From positions 108,973 through 172,972 of the forward strand of contig NZ_MDZC01000112.1 of NCBI RefSeq assembly GCF_001816165.1: 64,000 nucleotides of DNA, given 5' to 3'. This DNA is from Hymenobacter glacialis. Lineage in GTDB: Bacteria > Bacteroidota > Bacteroidia > Cytophagales > Hymenobacteraceae. This document shows, piece by piece, positions 41,928 through 51,473 of the stretch; position 1 is the stretch's first letter; the number at the start of each line of letters is the position of its first letter. The notes under the pieces are model-generated. The model worked only from the letters and a program-made list of their open reading frames with translations, had not been told where the DNA came from and ran no database searches. The translations under genes and the position numbers were made by a program.

Positions 41928-43622
41928 ATGACCGGGGTTATGGGAAGATTTTTTGGTTGGATGGCATTGCTGCTGGGCTGGTTCGGCCCGCACCTGGCCG
42001 GGGCACAGCCTGCCAAGCCCGGCCGTAGGGCTACGGAACCCGCGCCCGTTGTTGCGGTTCCCAAACCCCGGTCCCAGCCCACTGCGCCCGGCGATGTGGC
42101 CCTGCTGCCGGGCCCCACGAGCCTGCCCGTCACGGGGGTATTCACGCTGGCATTTCGGCTGCGCGGCGGAGCGCTGGAGCGGTACTCCGAATTCCCGGAG
42201 CTGGAGGGGTTCAAAAAGAGCGGCAAAACCAGCACCACCACCACGCGCATTGTGCAGGGCCGCCGCTTCACCGACCTCACCATTACCCAGCGCTACGTGC
42301 CCTACGGCGAGGGCGAATACCTCATCAAGTCCTTCCAGCTCACCGTGAACGGGGTGCTGCTGCGCAGCGTGGCCACCACCGTGCGGGTAGAGCCGGCTCC
42401 GGCGGCCGCTACCGGGCCGCCCGCCACCACGCCCGTGCCAGCCGCTCCTACCCCGGCGGCGCCCCCTACTACTCCACCGGCGGGTACCACCGCGCCCCAG
42501 CCGGCGCCGGCCATCCCACCGGCCTCTCCACTATCTTCTCCACCGGCCCTCACCAAGCCCGCCAACCCGGCGGCTCCGCTGCAAGCCGTGGGCGACCTCG
42601 ACAAGCTCTTCGGTAAGCCCAAGCCCGCGCTCTACCAGGAGCTGCCCGACCGGGCGTTTCTGGCCGTGGTGGCCGACCGGCCCAGCGTGTACCTGGGCGA
42701 AGGCGTGCGGGTGGGGCTCTATTTCTACCTCACCCCGCCCGACCAGGCCATGCTGGCCTTTCACGATTTCAACGACCAGCTCACGCCCCTCATCCGGCAG
42801 CTGCAGCAGTCCACGGCCTGGCAGGCGCCCGGCCCTGAGCCCAGCGTGACGCCCGATACCGTGCGCAGCCGCGGCCAGCTCTACCTGCGCTTCCGGCTGG
42901 CCGAAAGCGTGTACTACCCCCTTACCACTGCGCCGTTGCGCTTTCCGCCCCTGGCCCTCACCATGGTCAAGTTCAGGTTTCTGAAAAAGCCTGAAGCGGG
43001 CCAGGAAAACCGGCTGGCTGATTACAAGACCTATTACTCCGCCGGCCTCTCGGTGCCGGTGCGGCCGCTGCCGCAGCAGGCCGAGCGCGGCGTACTGCCC
43101 GTGGGGGCCTACCGCCTGCGCGAAGCCGTCAGCCGAACCACTTTTCGGGTGGGGCAGTCGTTTACCTACACCTTTGGGCTGGAAGGCCGGGGTAATCTGG
43201 CCGCCGTGCTCGCGCCCGTGTTCAAGCCCTACCCCGGCTTGGATGTGTACGGGCCCGAAGTGCGCCAAGAAGTAGCCAACGGCGGAGGCCGGAAGCTATT
43301 CCGGTACCGCCTGGTGGCCCGCCGGCGTGGCACCGTGCCCCTCGACAGCCTGCTGCAGTTCGTGGTATTCAACCCGGTAATGTCCCGCTACGATACCCTG
43401 CGGCCAAACATCCGGCCCAAAGTGGGCGGCCTCGACGCACCTCCCGCGGCCCTGCCGAAGCCCGAAGACGACCCCTTCTACGGCCCTGCGCTGGCCAGTG
43501 CCGATGGCACCATGCAGTCGCTGGATGTGTACCGCGACGTGCGCCGCTACGCGTACTGGCTGCTACTGGGCCTGGTGGGGGTGGCGGGCTTTGGCTGGTG
43601 GCGCGCCGGACGGCGCCCGTAG
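41928..43622 (+). CDS. BatD-like (oxygen tolerance) membrane protein
   Basis: The 564-residue product (560 from 41940) has a signal peptide ending LAGAQ. Residues about 50-150 and 250-520 form Ig-like beta domains with BatD features (LPVTGVFTLAFRLRG, LTITQRYVPYGEGEY, FTYTFGLEGRGNLAAV, FRYRLVARRRGTVPL). A long Pro/Ala/Thr linker (about 155-215) separates them, and one membrane helix lies near the C-terminus (YWLLLGLVGVAGFGWW). BatD works with MoxR/BatA/BatB proteins in envelope stress in other Bacteroidota; no partner lies next to it here. Confidence 0.8.
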   Translation: MTGVMGRFFGWMALLLGWFGPHLAGAQPAKPGRRATEPAPVVAVPKPRSQPTAPGDVALLPGPTSLPVTGVFTLAFRLRGGALERYSEFPELEGFKKSGKTSTTTTRIVQGRRFTDLTITQRYVPYGEGEYLIKSFQLTVNGVLLRSVATTVRVEPAPAAATGPPATTPVPAAPTPAAPPTTPPAGTTAPQPAPAIPPASPLSSPPALTKPANPAAPLQAVGDLDKLFGKPKPALYQELPDRAFLAVVADRPSVYLGEGVRVGLYFYLTPPDQAMLAFHDFNDQLTPLIRQLQQSTAWQAPGPEPSVTPDTVRSRGQLYLRFRLAESVYYPLTTAPLRFPPLALTMVKFRFLKKPEAGQENRLADYKTYYSAGLSVPVRPLPQQAERGVLPVGAYRLREAVSRTTFRVGQSFTYTFGLEGRGNLAAVLAPVFKPYPGLDVYGPEVRQEVANGGGRKLFRYRLVARRRGTVPLDSLLQFVVFNPVMSRYDTLRPNIRPKVGGLDAPPAALPKPEDDPFYGPALASADGTMQSLDVYRDVRRYAYWLLLGLVGVAGFGWWRAGRRP

Positions 43623-43727
43623 CATGGGCGGCTCCATGGCAATGGGTACGGGGAAGTAAAACCCGACCGCGTGCCGACCTTTGCGCCGTGCTGCCAGCGG
43701 CGCGCCGCATTCATTCTTCCGTTTCTC

Positions 43728-44807
43728 ATGTCCAATACTTTCGGTACTCTCTTTCGCATCACCACCTTCGGCGAGTCCCACGGGGCGGGCATTGGCGTTA
43801 TCATTGACGGTTGCCCGGCGGGCATAGGGGTGGATGCCGCCCAGATTCAGGCGGCGCTCGACCGGCGCCGGCCCGGCCAGTCCGACCTCACCACGCCGCG
43901 CAAGGAGTCCGACACCGTGCAGATTCAGTCCGGGCTGTTCGAGGGATTCACCACCGGCACGCCCATCAGCCTGTTTATCCCCAACGCCGACCAGCGCTCC
44001 GATGACTACTCGCACATTGCAAAAGCCTACCGTCCCAGCCACGCCGACTACACCTATGATGTGAAGTACGGCCGGCGCGACCACCGCGGCGGCGGCCGCA
44101 GCTCGGCCCGCGAAACGGCGGCCCGCGTAGCCGCCGGGGCCGTGGCCGCCCAGCTGCTGGCGCATTTTGGGGTCGAAATAGCGGCGTACGTATCGACGGT
44201 GGGCGAAGTGGAAGTGCCCGTGGAGTACCAGGACCTCGACTTCGCGCTCATCGACGCCAATCCCGTGCGCTGCCCTCACCCCGAAACCGCCGTGCGCATG
44301 GAAGCCCGCATTCGCGAGGCCCAGGCGGCACATGACACCGTGGGCGGCATTATTACGGGCGTGGCCCGCCACGTGCCCGCGGGTCTGGGGGAGCCCGTGT
44401 TCGACAAGCTGCCCGCCGTGCTGGGCCACGCCCTGCTCAGCATCAACGCCGTAAAAGGGTTTGAATTCGGTTCGGGTTTTGCCGGCACGCGCCTGCCGGG
44501 CTCGGTACACAACGACGAATTTTACACCGACGAGGCCGGGGCCGTGCGCACCCGCACCAACCACAGCGGCGGCAGCCAGGGCGGCATCAGCAACGGGCAG
44601 GACATCAATTTCCGGGTGGCGTTCAAGCCCGTGGCCACGCTGCTGCAGCCCCAGCAAACCATCAACGACCAGGGCGAAGCCATCACGCTGGTGGGCCGCG
44701 GCCGCCACGATGCCTGCGTGCTGCCCCGCGCCGTGCCCATCGTAGAAGCCATGACCCAACTGGTACTGGCCGACCTGCTGCTGCGGGCGCGGGCCAACCG
44801 GCTGTAG
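43728..44807 (+). CDS. aroC: Chorismate synthase
   Basis: The 359-residue FMN enzyme makes chorismate from EPSP, the last step of the shikimate pathway. Signatures: TFGESHGAGIGVIIDG, GRRDHRGGGRSSARET, NHSGGSQGGISNG, GRHDACVLPRAVPIVEAM. The ATG at 43728 gives the standard N-terminus; the upstream in-frame ATG at 43671 does not. Monocistronic, converging with the HTTM gene. Confidence 0.97.
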   Translation: MSNTFGTLFRITTFGESHGAGIGVIIDGCPAGIGVDAAQIQAALDRRRPGQSDLTTPRKESDTVQIQSGLFEGFTTGTPISLFIPNADQRSDDYSHIAKAYRPSHADYTYDVKYGRRDHRGGGRSSARETAARVAAGAVAAQLLAHFGVEIAAYVSTVGEVEVPVEYQDLDFALIDANPVRCPHPETAVRMEARIREAQAAHDTVGGIITGVARHVPAGLGEPVFDKLPAVLGHALLSINAVKGFEFGSGFAGTRLPGSVHNDEFYTDEAGAVRTRTNHSGGSQGGISNGQDINFRVAFKPVATLLQPQQTINDQGEAITLVGRGRHDACVLPRAVPIVEAMTQLVLADLLLRARANRL

Positions 44808-44826
44808 CGGCATTTTAATGCTGGCC

Positions 44827-46287
44827 TTATAACTTCTCCACCACCACCACCGAGTCTGGCGCTGGCAGCGGGGCGGGCGCTACCCAAGTAGCCGGCCGCA
44901 GGGTGGGGCGGTAGCGCAGTAGGTTGACGGTGGGAGCCACCAGAGGCTGCTCGGGGCGGCCGTTAAGCGCCACTCGGGAATCGACGAAAACGGCGGTGGG
45001 GGTGCGGCCCTGCTTCTGGTAGTCGGCCGCCAGCCAGTGGGCCACCCGCAACAGCAGGTCGGGGTAGTTGGCAAACTTGCTTTGGGCGCGCGTGACGACG
45101 TTGCTTAGGTCGGCTATTTCCTCGTGGCCATCGGCGAAGCGCACCCGGAAGGTGGCGGTGCTGGTCTTGCTGCGCAGCATCATGTGCCAGGCAAAATCGT
45201 GGCCCTGTTCGGTCCAGTGCACCGAGCCGGGGTAGAGGAAGTGGCGCAGCGGCACGGCTACCTGCACCGCGCCGTACGCAGTGAGGGCGGCTATTACTGC
45301 CACCTGCCGCCACCTGTGGGAGGGTATCTCGTCAGCAATTGGCTCCGGCGCGGGCACTCGCCGCCGGAACCACCGCCCCACGGCCCCCGGCAGGTGTCGC
45401 GGAAAATCCGGGTCAAAAAACAGGGCCGTCATCAGCAGCGAAAACCACGGAAACGTGCCCAGGCCGAAGATAATGACGTTGCTGAGGTGAAAAAACACGG
45501 CTGCCCCGTAGGCCCAGGGCCGGGCCGCCCGCCACATCAGTAGTGGCACCACCAGCAGGTCGAACAGCAGGCCCGCGTAGCTCATCAGCCAGGGCAGCCA
45601 GGACTGGGTGAGCAGTGGCCCCACCAGCCACCAGTGGCCCTTGTCGCCCAGCCACACGGTGAGGGGGCGGGCGGCCAGCCAGTCGGGGTTGAGCTTGGCC
45701 AGGCCCGCGAAGAAGTACACCAGCCCCAACTGGCCCAGCAGCAGGTAGCGCGTCCAGGCCGGAGCGGTGGCGGCGGGTGCCACGCGGCCGGCGCGCACGT
45801 CGAGCGAGGCCGCCCGGTGGGCCGGCAGCACCGCAAGTAGGCCGGCTATCAGGCAAAAAAGGTAATGGTGGTTGATGTAGGTAGTGGAATCGAGCAGAAA
45901 CAGCCACCAGCAACCCAGGCATAGCAGCAGGGCGGCGGCCCGGTAGTGCCAGCCGGCCGCCACGGCCAGCCCGGCGCCTATTACGGCGGCGTAGAGGCCG
46001 TAGAGCGCCGGCGCCGGCAAGTCGGGCAGGGGCGCCAGCAGGTAGGTGAAGTGGTGGGGCGCCTCCAGGTAGCGCTGCGGATGCCCCAGCACCACCGCTC
46101 CCGCGTGCTCGGTGGCAATGAACACGCCCGCACCCAGCCGGAAAAACACCAGCCATGCGATGTCAACAGGTCGGAAAAGGGCATGGCGCAGGCGCGCCGC
46201 TGGGGAGGAAAATGTGGGATGCAAGGGGCGACGATGGAAGAGGGTAGGTGCGTACCTACGGTGACTGGCCGTGAAGTAGGGCTCCAC
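44827..46287 (-). CDS. HTTM-domain (gamma-carboxylase-like) membrane protein
   Basis: Up to 486 residues with several membrane helices. The N-terminal region has the HTTM signature (ALFRPVDIAWLVFFRLGAGV, then DSTTYINHHYLFCLIAGLLAVLP with paired His), as in vitamin K-dependent gamma-carboxylase homologs; a soluble domain of about 150 residues follows (HWTEQGHDFAWHMMLRSKTS). The bacterial function is unknown. The longest start is a GTG at 46285-46287 with a poor upstream region; a TTG near 46224 is an alternative. Confidence 0.85.
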   Translation of the reverse strand: MEPYFTASHRRYAPTLFHRRPLHPTFSSPAARLRHALFRPVDIAWLVFFRLGAGVFIATEHAGAVVLGHPQRYLEAPHHFTYLLAPLPDLPAPALYGLYAAVIGAGLAVAAGWHYRAAALLLCLGCWWLFLLDSTTYINHHYLFCLIAGLLAVLPAHRAASLDVRAGRVAPAATAPAWTRYLLLGQLGLVYFFAGLAKLNPDWLAARPLTVWLGDKGHWWLVGPLLTQSWLPWLMSYAGLLFDLLVVPLLMWRAARPWAYGAAVFFHLSNVIIFGLGTFPWFSLLMTALFFDPDFPRHLPGAVGRWFRRRVPAPEPIADEIPSHRWRQVAVIAALTAYGAVQVAVPLRHFLYPGSVHWTEQGHDFAWHMMLRSKTSTATFRVRFADGHEEIADLSNVVTRAQSKFANYPDLLLRVAHWLAADYQKQGRTPTAVFVDSRVALNGRPEQPLVAPTVNLLRYRPTLRPATWVAPAPLPAPDSVVVVEKL

Positions 46288-46320
46288 AACTTTAACTACA
46301 AAGAACCTTGCGCCGGGGCG

Positions 46321-46328
46321 TACCTTTG
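46321..46328 (+). promoter_or_regulatory. -7 box for nfu
   Basis: TACCTTTG, a perfect TAnnTTTG. The ATG is at 46456, so the leader would be about 120 nt, longer than others in the window. Confidence 0.55.
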
Positions 46329-46455
46329 CAACCTCTGCTATCCCAGCACTGTTGTAGCCAAAGTTCGAGGCAAATCAGATGCGCGTTTTGGCTGTGTAGC
46401 AGCAGCCCGCCCCTGAAAACCAAAAGCCTGCTACTTGACCTTAGAAAATACTCCT

Positions 46456-47058
46456 ATGTCCGCTGTCTCCATTTATGCCGAAGCCTCTCCTAACCCGGAG
46501 AGCATGAAATTTGTCCTGAACTCCAACTTGCTGGTCGACGGCGTGAGCGTGGACTACCCCAACCTCGAAGCCGCCGCCAACTCACCCCTGGCGCAGGAGC
46601 TGTTCGGATTCGATTACGTGGGCCGCGTGTTCATCGCCCAGAACTTCGTCACCGTCACCAAAAGCCAGCCCGAAATGGCCTGGACCCAGCTCATTCCCGA
46701 GCTGCGCCAGTTCCTGAAGAGCTACGTAGAGGCCGGCGGCCCTATTTTCCTGGTTGACCCTGCCGCCGAGCAAAAAGCCGCTCAGGCCGCTACCGCCGGC
46801 GACCCCACCCAGCAGGACGGCCAGATTGCCCAAAAAGTAATCGACCTGCTCGATAACTACGTGCGCCCCGCCGTGGAACAGGACGGCGGCAACATCACCT
46901 TCAAAAGCTACCACGAAGGCATCGTGACCGTGAACCTGCAGGGTTCGTGCTCCGGCTGCCCCTCGGCCACCGTCACCCTCAAGTCCGGCATCGAAAACCT
47001 GCTCAAGCGCATGGTGCCCGAAGTGCAAAGCGTAGTAGCCGAAGGCATTACCGTATAA
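46456..47058 (+). CDS. NifU/Nfu-family Fe-S scaffold protein
   Basis: The 200-residue protein has an Nfu N-terminal domain (about 1-95: SPNPESMKFVLNSNLL, LAQELFGFDYVGRVFIAQNF) and a C-terminal NifU domain (about 125-200) with the cluster-binding CSGCPSATVTLK. It delivers [4Fe-4S] or [2Fe-2S] clusters to apo-proteins. The ATG at 46456 is preferred over one 21 nt upstream because it gives the usual N-terminus. It has its own promoter and a strong terminator. Confidence 0.94.
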   Translation: MSAVSIYAEASPNPESMKFVLNSNLLVDGVSVDYPNLEAAANSPLAQELFGFDYVGRVFIAQNFVTVTKSQPEMAWTQLIPELRQFLKSYVEAGGPIFLVDPAAEQKAAQAATAGDPTQQDGQIAQKVIDLLDNYVRPAVEQDGGNITFKSYHEGIVTVNLQGSCSGCPSATVTLKSGIENLLKRMVPEVQSVVAEGITV

Positions 47059-47076
47059 GCTAGACCAAGATTAACG

Positions 47077-47119
47077 CAGAAGAGGCCGCCTGATGATTCA
47101 GGCGGCCTCTTCTGCTTTT
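47077..47119 (+). terminator. Rho-independent terminator after nfu
   Basis: A 17-bp stem (CAGAAGAGGCCGCCTGA and complement, 47077-47114) followed by a short T-run, 18 nt past the nfu stop. Confidence 0.88.
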
Positions 47120-47132
47120 AAGTAATACCCGC

Positions 47133-47222
47133 ACGTCATGCTGAGCTTGTCAAGCATCTCTACCGCGATAGTAAAAGTGATTACTTGCGCGGTAGAGATG
47201 CTTCGACAAGCTCAGCATGACG
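47133..47222. repeat. Dispersed long palindrome, copy 7
   Basis: Arms 47133-47167 and 47188-47222 (core GCTGAGCTTGTC, AAGCATCTCTACCGCG) match apart from a two-base gap; the loop is 20 nt. It lies between the nfu terminator and the end of the convergent cytochrome gene. Confidence 0.88.
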
Positions 47223-47252
47223 CTCTTTTTTATTGCCAGCACTTTTGCGCGA

Positions 47253-47645
47253 CTACTTCTCGGGGTAGCCGGTAGATATCCAGCGCGCAATGCGCTCGAT
47301 GTCGCAGTCCGAGAGTTTGCTTCCGACTGGTGGCATGGCCCGCGCACCGGGCACCTGCCGAATGGAATTCAACAGCACGTTGGCGGGGAAGCGTTTAATG
47401 GCTTCGTAGGTGCTGAAATCATTGCCCCCGCCCATGCTATTGGCAACTTGGCTGCCGTGGCAAGCGCGGCACCTGGCATCAAAAATGGGCGAAACCACAG
47501 CGGCGTAGGTGACGGGCTGCGCGTCCACATCGCACGGTGCCGGTTGCTCACTCTTGGAATCAGCGCATCCGGCGCTCACCAGCACCGCCAAGGCAGAGCC
47601 TAGCAATGCCAATGATAGTAAGGGCTTCGTGAGTGAGAACACCAT
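47253..47645 (-). CDS. Small c-type cytochrome lipoprotein
   Basis: Started at the ATG at 47643-47645 the protein has 130 residues. A lipoprotein signal ends in LVSAGC. One heme-binding motif CRACH lies near residue 60, and the axial Met is probably in ARAMPPVGSKLSD. The fold resembles single-domain cytochrome c/planctomycete-type caps found attached to membranes. It probably shuttles electrons in the periplasm; the partner is unknown. An upstream in-frame ATG would add 10 residues. Confidence 0.87.
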   Translation of the reverse strand: MVFSLTKPLLSLALLGSALAVLVSAGCADSKSEQPAPCDVDAQPVTYAAVVSPIFDARCRACHGSQVANSMGGGNDFSTYEAIKRFPANVLLNSIRQVPGARAMPPVGSKLSDCDIERIARWISTGYPEK

Positions 47646-47836
47646 CGGGAGCAAAGCTGAATAGAGGAGGGCCACTACCCGCCAGATTGGCCTGATAGCG
47701 GTATGCTATGCCCGCAAGCACCTACGAGTCATGATTGTTTACGTGCTGTTGCCGCGGGTCGGTTTTGTGAGGGTGAGCTCAAGTGGAGCCAGCTACCAGG
47801 TTGGAAAAAACCTTCAACCGTCCTTCCTGATGAGCC

Positions 47837-47872
47837 AAAAAAAAAGCCTGGCACGAGGCCGGGCTTTTTTTT
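47837..47872 (-). terminator. Terminator of secDF
   Basis: The stem AGCCTGG/CCGGGCT (one G-T pair) is flanked by long A and T runs; on the minus strand a run of nine T follows. It lies 34 nt past the secDF stop. There is no plus-strand gene immediately before it. Confidence 0.82.
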
Positions 47873-47905
47873 CAGGGGCAATGGACGCTTGCCGCGTCTG
47901 GTTGC

Positions 47906-50890
47906 TTATACGTTGGCTTTGCTCAGTTGGGGAGCATCGCCGGTGGCAGGAGTCATGTCCTCGCCAGCGTCGCGGCGCTCCCGCGCCTCTTTCTTGCCGT
48001 AGGTGTCGAGGATAATAGGCGTGGCGATGAACAGCGACGAGTACGTGCCGAAAATCATGCCGATTATCATCGAGAAGGAGAACGAGCGCAGGGTCTCGCC
48101 ACCGAAGATGTACAGCACGATTACCACCATCAGAATGGTCGAAGACGTGATGATGGTCCGCGAGAAGGTCGAGTTCAGCGCCGGGTTCACCACCTGGGCG
48201 AAGGTCAGCTTGGGGTTTTCGTGCAGGTACTCCCGGATACGGTCGTAGATAACCACGGTGTCGTTCATGGAGAAGCCCAGCACCGTGAGCACGGCGGCCA
48301 CAAAAATCTGGTCCATCTCATACACCACGCCGAAAGCGCGGGCAATGGGGAAGGCCGCGATTACCAGCAAAGCATCGTGAAACAGCGCCACTACGGCCGC
48401 CATGGAGTACTGCCACTTGTCGAAGCGCAGCAACACGTAGACGAAGATGCCCAGCAGCGTGAGGCCCAGCGAGAGCACCGACGTCCGCTTGATGTCATCG
48501 GCAATGGTAGCACCCACTTTCGAGGCCGACGGCACCTGCGGATTGGCCGAAGCAAAATTCGTCAGACCCTTGTCCAGGGCAGCCCGCACCTTCTGGTCGG
48601 CCTCCACGCTTTCGTCGTTGGCCAGGTAGCCGGTGGTCACACGCAGGCGCGACGGGGCGCCGTACTGCTTTACCTCCAGGCCCGAGCCTTCAAAGGCGGG
48701 GCGCAGCTGCTGGGCTACGTCCGAGGCCACCATGGCTTTGTTGAAGTCAATCACGTAAGCACGGCCGCCTTTGAAGTCCACGCCCAGGTTGGGGCCGCCC
48801 TGGTAGGCCATCAGGCCAAAACCAATAAGGATGATAATGGCAGAGGTCACGTAGGCGATTTTACGCTTGCCCACGATGTCGAAGTTCAGGTTCCTGAACA
48901 GGCCACGCGAAACAACGGTATCGAAGGTCAGGCTGTGGTCTTCGCGGCCCTTCACCATCCACTCGATGATGAGGCGCGACACGAACACCGCCGACAGGAA
49001 CGAGGTGAGCACGCCAATGCCTAGGGTGATGGCGAAGCTTTGCACGGGGCCGGTGCCGAAGAAGCCGAGGATAACGGCAATCAGCATGGTGGTCACGTTC
49101 GAGTCGAAAATAGCCGAGAAAGCACGCGAGTAGCCTTTGTTGATGGCGTCGGGCACGTTGAGGCCGTGGGCCAGCTCTTCCCGGATTCGCTCAAAAATCA
49201 ACACGTTGGCGTCAATGGCCGAGGCAATCACCAGAATCAGACCGGCAATGCCGGGCAACGTGAGGGCCGTGCCAAACTGCGCCAGCATGCCCATAATCAG
49301 GAACATGTTGAAGAGCAGCGACACGTCGGCCACTAGGCCAGCACGGCCGTAGTACACGGCCATGAAAATCATGATGATAACCAGACCCGCCAGCGACGAG
49401 TACAGGCCCTGGTTGATGGCTTCTTTGCCCAGCGAAGGACCCACAATGGCTTCTTCCACAATGCGCGTGGGCGCGGGCAGCTTACCAGCCTTCAGCTGAT
49501 TGGCCAGGTCCTGGGTGTCTTCAATGGCGAAGCTGCCCGTGATGCTGGTGCCGCCGCCGGTAATCTCGCTCTGCACCACCGGGGCCGAAACCACGTAGTC
49601 GTCGAGCACCATGGCTACCTGACGGCCAATGTTGGCACCGGTCATTTTAGCCCACTTGCGCGAGCCAGCGGGGGTCATGTTCATCAGTACTTCGGGCTGG
49701 CCGTTCTGGCCAATGTCGGCGCGGGCGTCGCTGATAACTTCGCCGCTCATGGGCGGTACGTTGTCGCGGGTTTTGCGCACGGGCACCAGCTCCAGGTACT
49801 CCTGCTTGTCGATGGTGGTGGGCTTCAGGTTCCAGAGCAGGACCAGGGTGGGGGGCAACACGGCCTTCGCCTCAGGCGAACGCAGGATGTTGTTCATACG
49901 GGCAGTGTCGCGCAGGTTCACGCCCAGGCGGCCGGGCATGGTGAAGAGGCTGGCCAGCTGGCCGCCCTGCGTAGAAGTAGCGGCCGAATCAGTGGCGGCT
50001 TCTTTGGTTTTCTTGGCCAGCTGCGCAGCCAGCGACGTGGTGTCGGCGGTAGCGGCAGTTTCGGCAGTGGCAGTGGCAGTAGCGGCAGAACCACCTGCCT
50101 TGTTGGCGGCGTCTTTGGCCGACAGCTGCTGGTCGAGCTGCACGAGGTAAGGACCTACTTCGTTCTGGTTCCATACTTCCCAGAACTCCAGCTTGGCCTG
50201 GCCCTGCAGCAGCTTGCGCACGCGGTCGGGGTTGTCCACGCCGGGCAGCTCAATTTGAATGCGGCCGGTGCCCTTCACGCGCTGAATGCTGGGCTGGTTC
50301 ACGCCGAACTTGTCGACGCGGGTGCGCAGGATGTTGAACGAGCGGTCAATGGCTTCGTCCACTTCTTTGTTGATGGCGGCCAGCACCTTGTCGTTCGACG
50401 AGTTGATGTCGATGTTGCGGCTCTTGTTGGTGGTGTTGGCAAAAATGGTAGCCAAGGGCTTGCCGGGCGCAGCCGCCTGATACGCCTGCGAAAACAGCGC
50501 CGTGAAGGGCGTGCCCGAATTGGTTTTCTGAGCCAGTTGCGCCTGCTCCAGCGCCTTGTTGAAGGCGGCGTCCTTGCTGTTGCCGCTCATGGCTTTCACA
50601 ATTTCCACCGGCGAAACCTCCAGCGTCACGTGCATGCCGCCTTTCAGGTCGAGGCCGAGGCCCAGCTCGCTCTGGCGCACCTCGCGGTACGTGAACGGGC
50701 CGTATACCGGCGCGCGCCACACCGAGTCGAGGTAGTGCTGGCGGGCCGCTTCGTTGAGTTTGCCGTTGGTGGTGGCGTATTCCACGGCCTTCTGCTGCAC
50801 CCCACGCGAGACGTAGGTGAAGAACAGAAAGTACGCGCACAGCGCCGTCACCACAAGGGTTAGGGCGATGATTAATCCTTTATTACGCAT
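47906..50890 (-). CDS. secDF: Protein translocase subunit SecDF (fused)
   Basis: The 994-residue fusion carries SecD (about 1-620) and SecF (about 650-985), the proton-driven helpers that pull exported proteins through SecYEG. Seen: LGLDLKGGMHVTLEV, LPGVDNPDRVRKLL, the TM4-type NVLIFERIREEL segment of SecD, and NDTVVIYDRIRE of SecF; six membrane helices per half. A Thr/Ala-rich low-complexity insert (about 262-310) lies within the periplasmic part of SecD. The fused form is usual in Bacteroidota. Monocistronic. Confidence 0.97.
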   Translation of the reverse strand: MRNKGLIIALTLVVTALCAYFLFFTYVSRGVQQKAVEYATTNGKLNEAARQHYLDSVWRAPVYGPFTYREVRQSELGLGLDLKGGMHVTLEVSPVEIVKAMSGNSKDAAFNKALEQAQLAQKTNSGTPFTALFSQAYQAAAPGKPLATIFANTTNKSRNIDINSSNDKVLAAINKEVDEAIDRSFNILRTRVDKFGVNQPSIQRVKGTGRIQIELPGVDNPDRVRKLLQGQAKLEFWEVWNQNEVGPYLVQLDQQLSAKDAANKAGGSAATATATAETAATADTTSLAAQLAKKTKEAATDSAATSTQGGQLASLFTMPGRLGVNLRDTARMNNILRSPEAKAVLPPTLVLLWNLKPTTIDKQEYLELVPVRKTRDNVPPMSGEVISDARADIGQNGQPEVLMNMTPAGSRKWAKMTGANIGRQVAMVLDDYVVSAPVVQSEITGGGTSITGSFAIEDTQDLANQLKAGKLPAPTRIVEEAIVGPSLGKEAINQGLYSSLAGLVIIMIFMAVYYGRAGLVADVSLLFNMFLIMGMLAQFGTALTLPGIAGLILVIASAIDANVLIFERIREELAHGLNVPDAINKGYSRAFSAIFDSNVTTMLIAVILGFFGTGPVQSFAITLGIGVLTSFLSAVFVSRLIIEWMVKGREDHSLTFDTVVSRGLFRNLNFDIVGKRKIAYVTSAIIILIGFGLMAYQGGPNLGVDFKGGRAYVIDFNKAMVASDVAQQLRPAFEGSGLEVKQYGAPSRLRVTTGYLANDESVEADQKVRAALDKGLTNFASANPQVPSASKVGATIADDIKRTSVLSLGLTLLGIFVYVLLRFDKWQYSMAAVVALFHDALLVIAAFPIARAFGVVYEMDQIFVAAVLTVLGFSMNDTVVIYDRIREYLHENPKLTFAQVVNPALNSTFSRTIITSSTILMVVIVLYIFGGETLRSFSFSMIIGMIFGTYSSLFIATPIILDTYGKKEARERRDAGEDMTPATGDAPQLSKANV

Positions 50891-50900
50891 TTGGTTGAGT

Positions 50901-51007
50901 TATGAATTTTGAATTATGAGTTATGAATTGGGCCGACTGAAAACGAAGAATTATGAGCTAAGAATCGGGCGTACCAATTCATAACTCATAATTCTCAATT
51001 CATAATT
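50901..51007. repeat. AT-rich heptad-periodic inverted repeat, copy 5
   Basis: Perfect 20-nt arms: GAATTATGAGTTATGAATTG at 50911-50930 and its exact complement at 50975-50994. Both read in sevens (AATTATG, AGTTATG, AATTGGG). Core sequence GGCCGACTGAAAACGAAG lies between. It fills the secDF upstream gap. Confidence 0.8.
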
Positions 51008-51011
51008 TCCT

Positions 51012-51386
51012 CTAAGGTGCCTGTGGCGAAAGCGCCACGGCCAGCAGCCGCGCCCGGAAAACCTCGCCGGCTCGCACGCCGGCCAGCAGGCGCGGCACGG
51101 CTAGGGCCCGCCGCAGCGCGGGGAGCCACAGGGCGGGTACGGCGCTCGGCAGCCAGGCCACGGCGAGCGGGGCCACAAAATGGTCCAGCGTCGCGGTGGC
51201 TTCCAGTAGTACTTTTTGCTTGACCACCGTCGCCTTGGGCGGGGCCGTCAGCCGATTCTCTCCCTTGCTCACGGGCAGGCGCAGCACACTCACGGCGCGC
51301 TGGTTCAGGCCCAGCACCAGCAGCACCGAAACGGCGAGCAGGGCATAGCGCAGCGAAAACCAAAAGCGGGACAGCAAAAACAACAT
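51012..51386 (-). CDS. Small membrane protein, unknown function
   Basis: The 124-residue product has one clear hydrophobic segment (about 14-28, YALLAVSVLLVLGL) and a second less certain one (about 69-88). It is rich in Arg/Ala and shows no known motif. A TATCTTTG box at 51405-51412 (minus) gives it a plausible promoter. It lies upstream of secDF on the same strand, but the heptad repeat separates them. A spurious frame is possible, though codon use fits. Confidence 0.6.
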   Translation of the reverse strand: MLFLLSRFWFSLRYALLAVSVLLVLGLNQRAVSVLRLPVSKGENRLTAPPKATVVKQKVLLEATATLDHFVAPLAVAWLPSAVPALWLPALRRALAVPRLLAGVRAGEVFRARLLAVALSPQAP

Positions 51387-51404
51387 GGGCGTAAACGGGG
51401 ACTA

Positions 51405-51412
51405 CAAAGATA
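51405..51412 (-). promoter_or_regulatory. -7 box for the 124-residue gene
   Basis: The minus strand reads TATCTTTG, a perfect TAnnTTTG, 18 nt before the ATG at 51386. Confidence 0.5.
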
Positions 51413-51473
51413 ATCTTTTGCCGGGAATGTTAGGAGACAGCGTCACAAATAACCTTGGTAGCTCATGCAAGCC

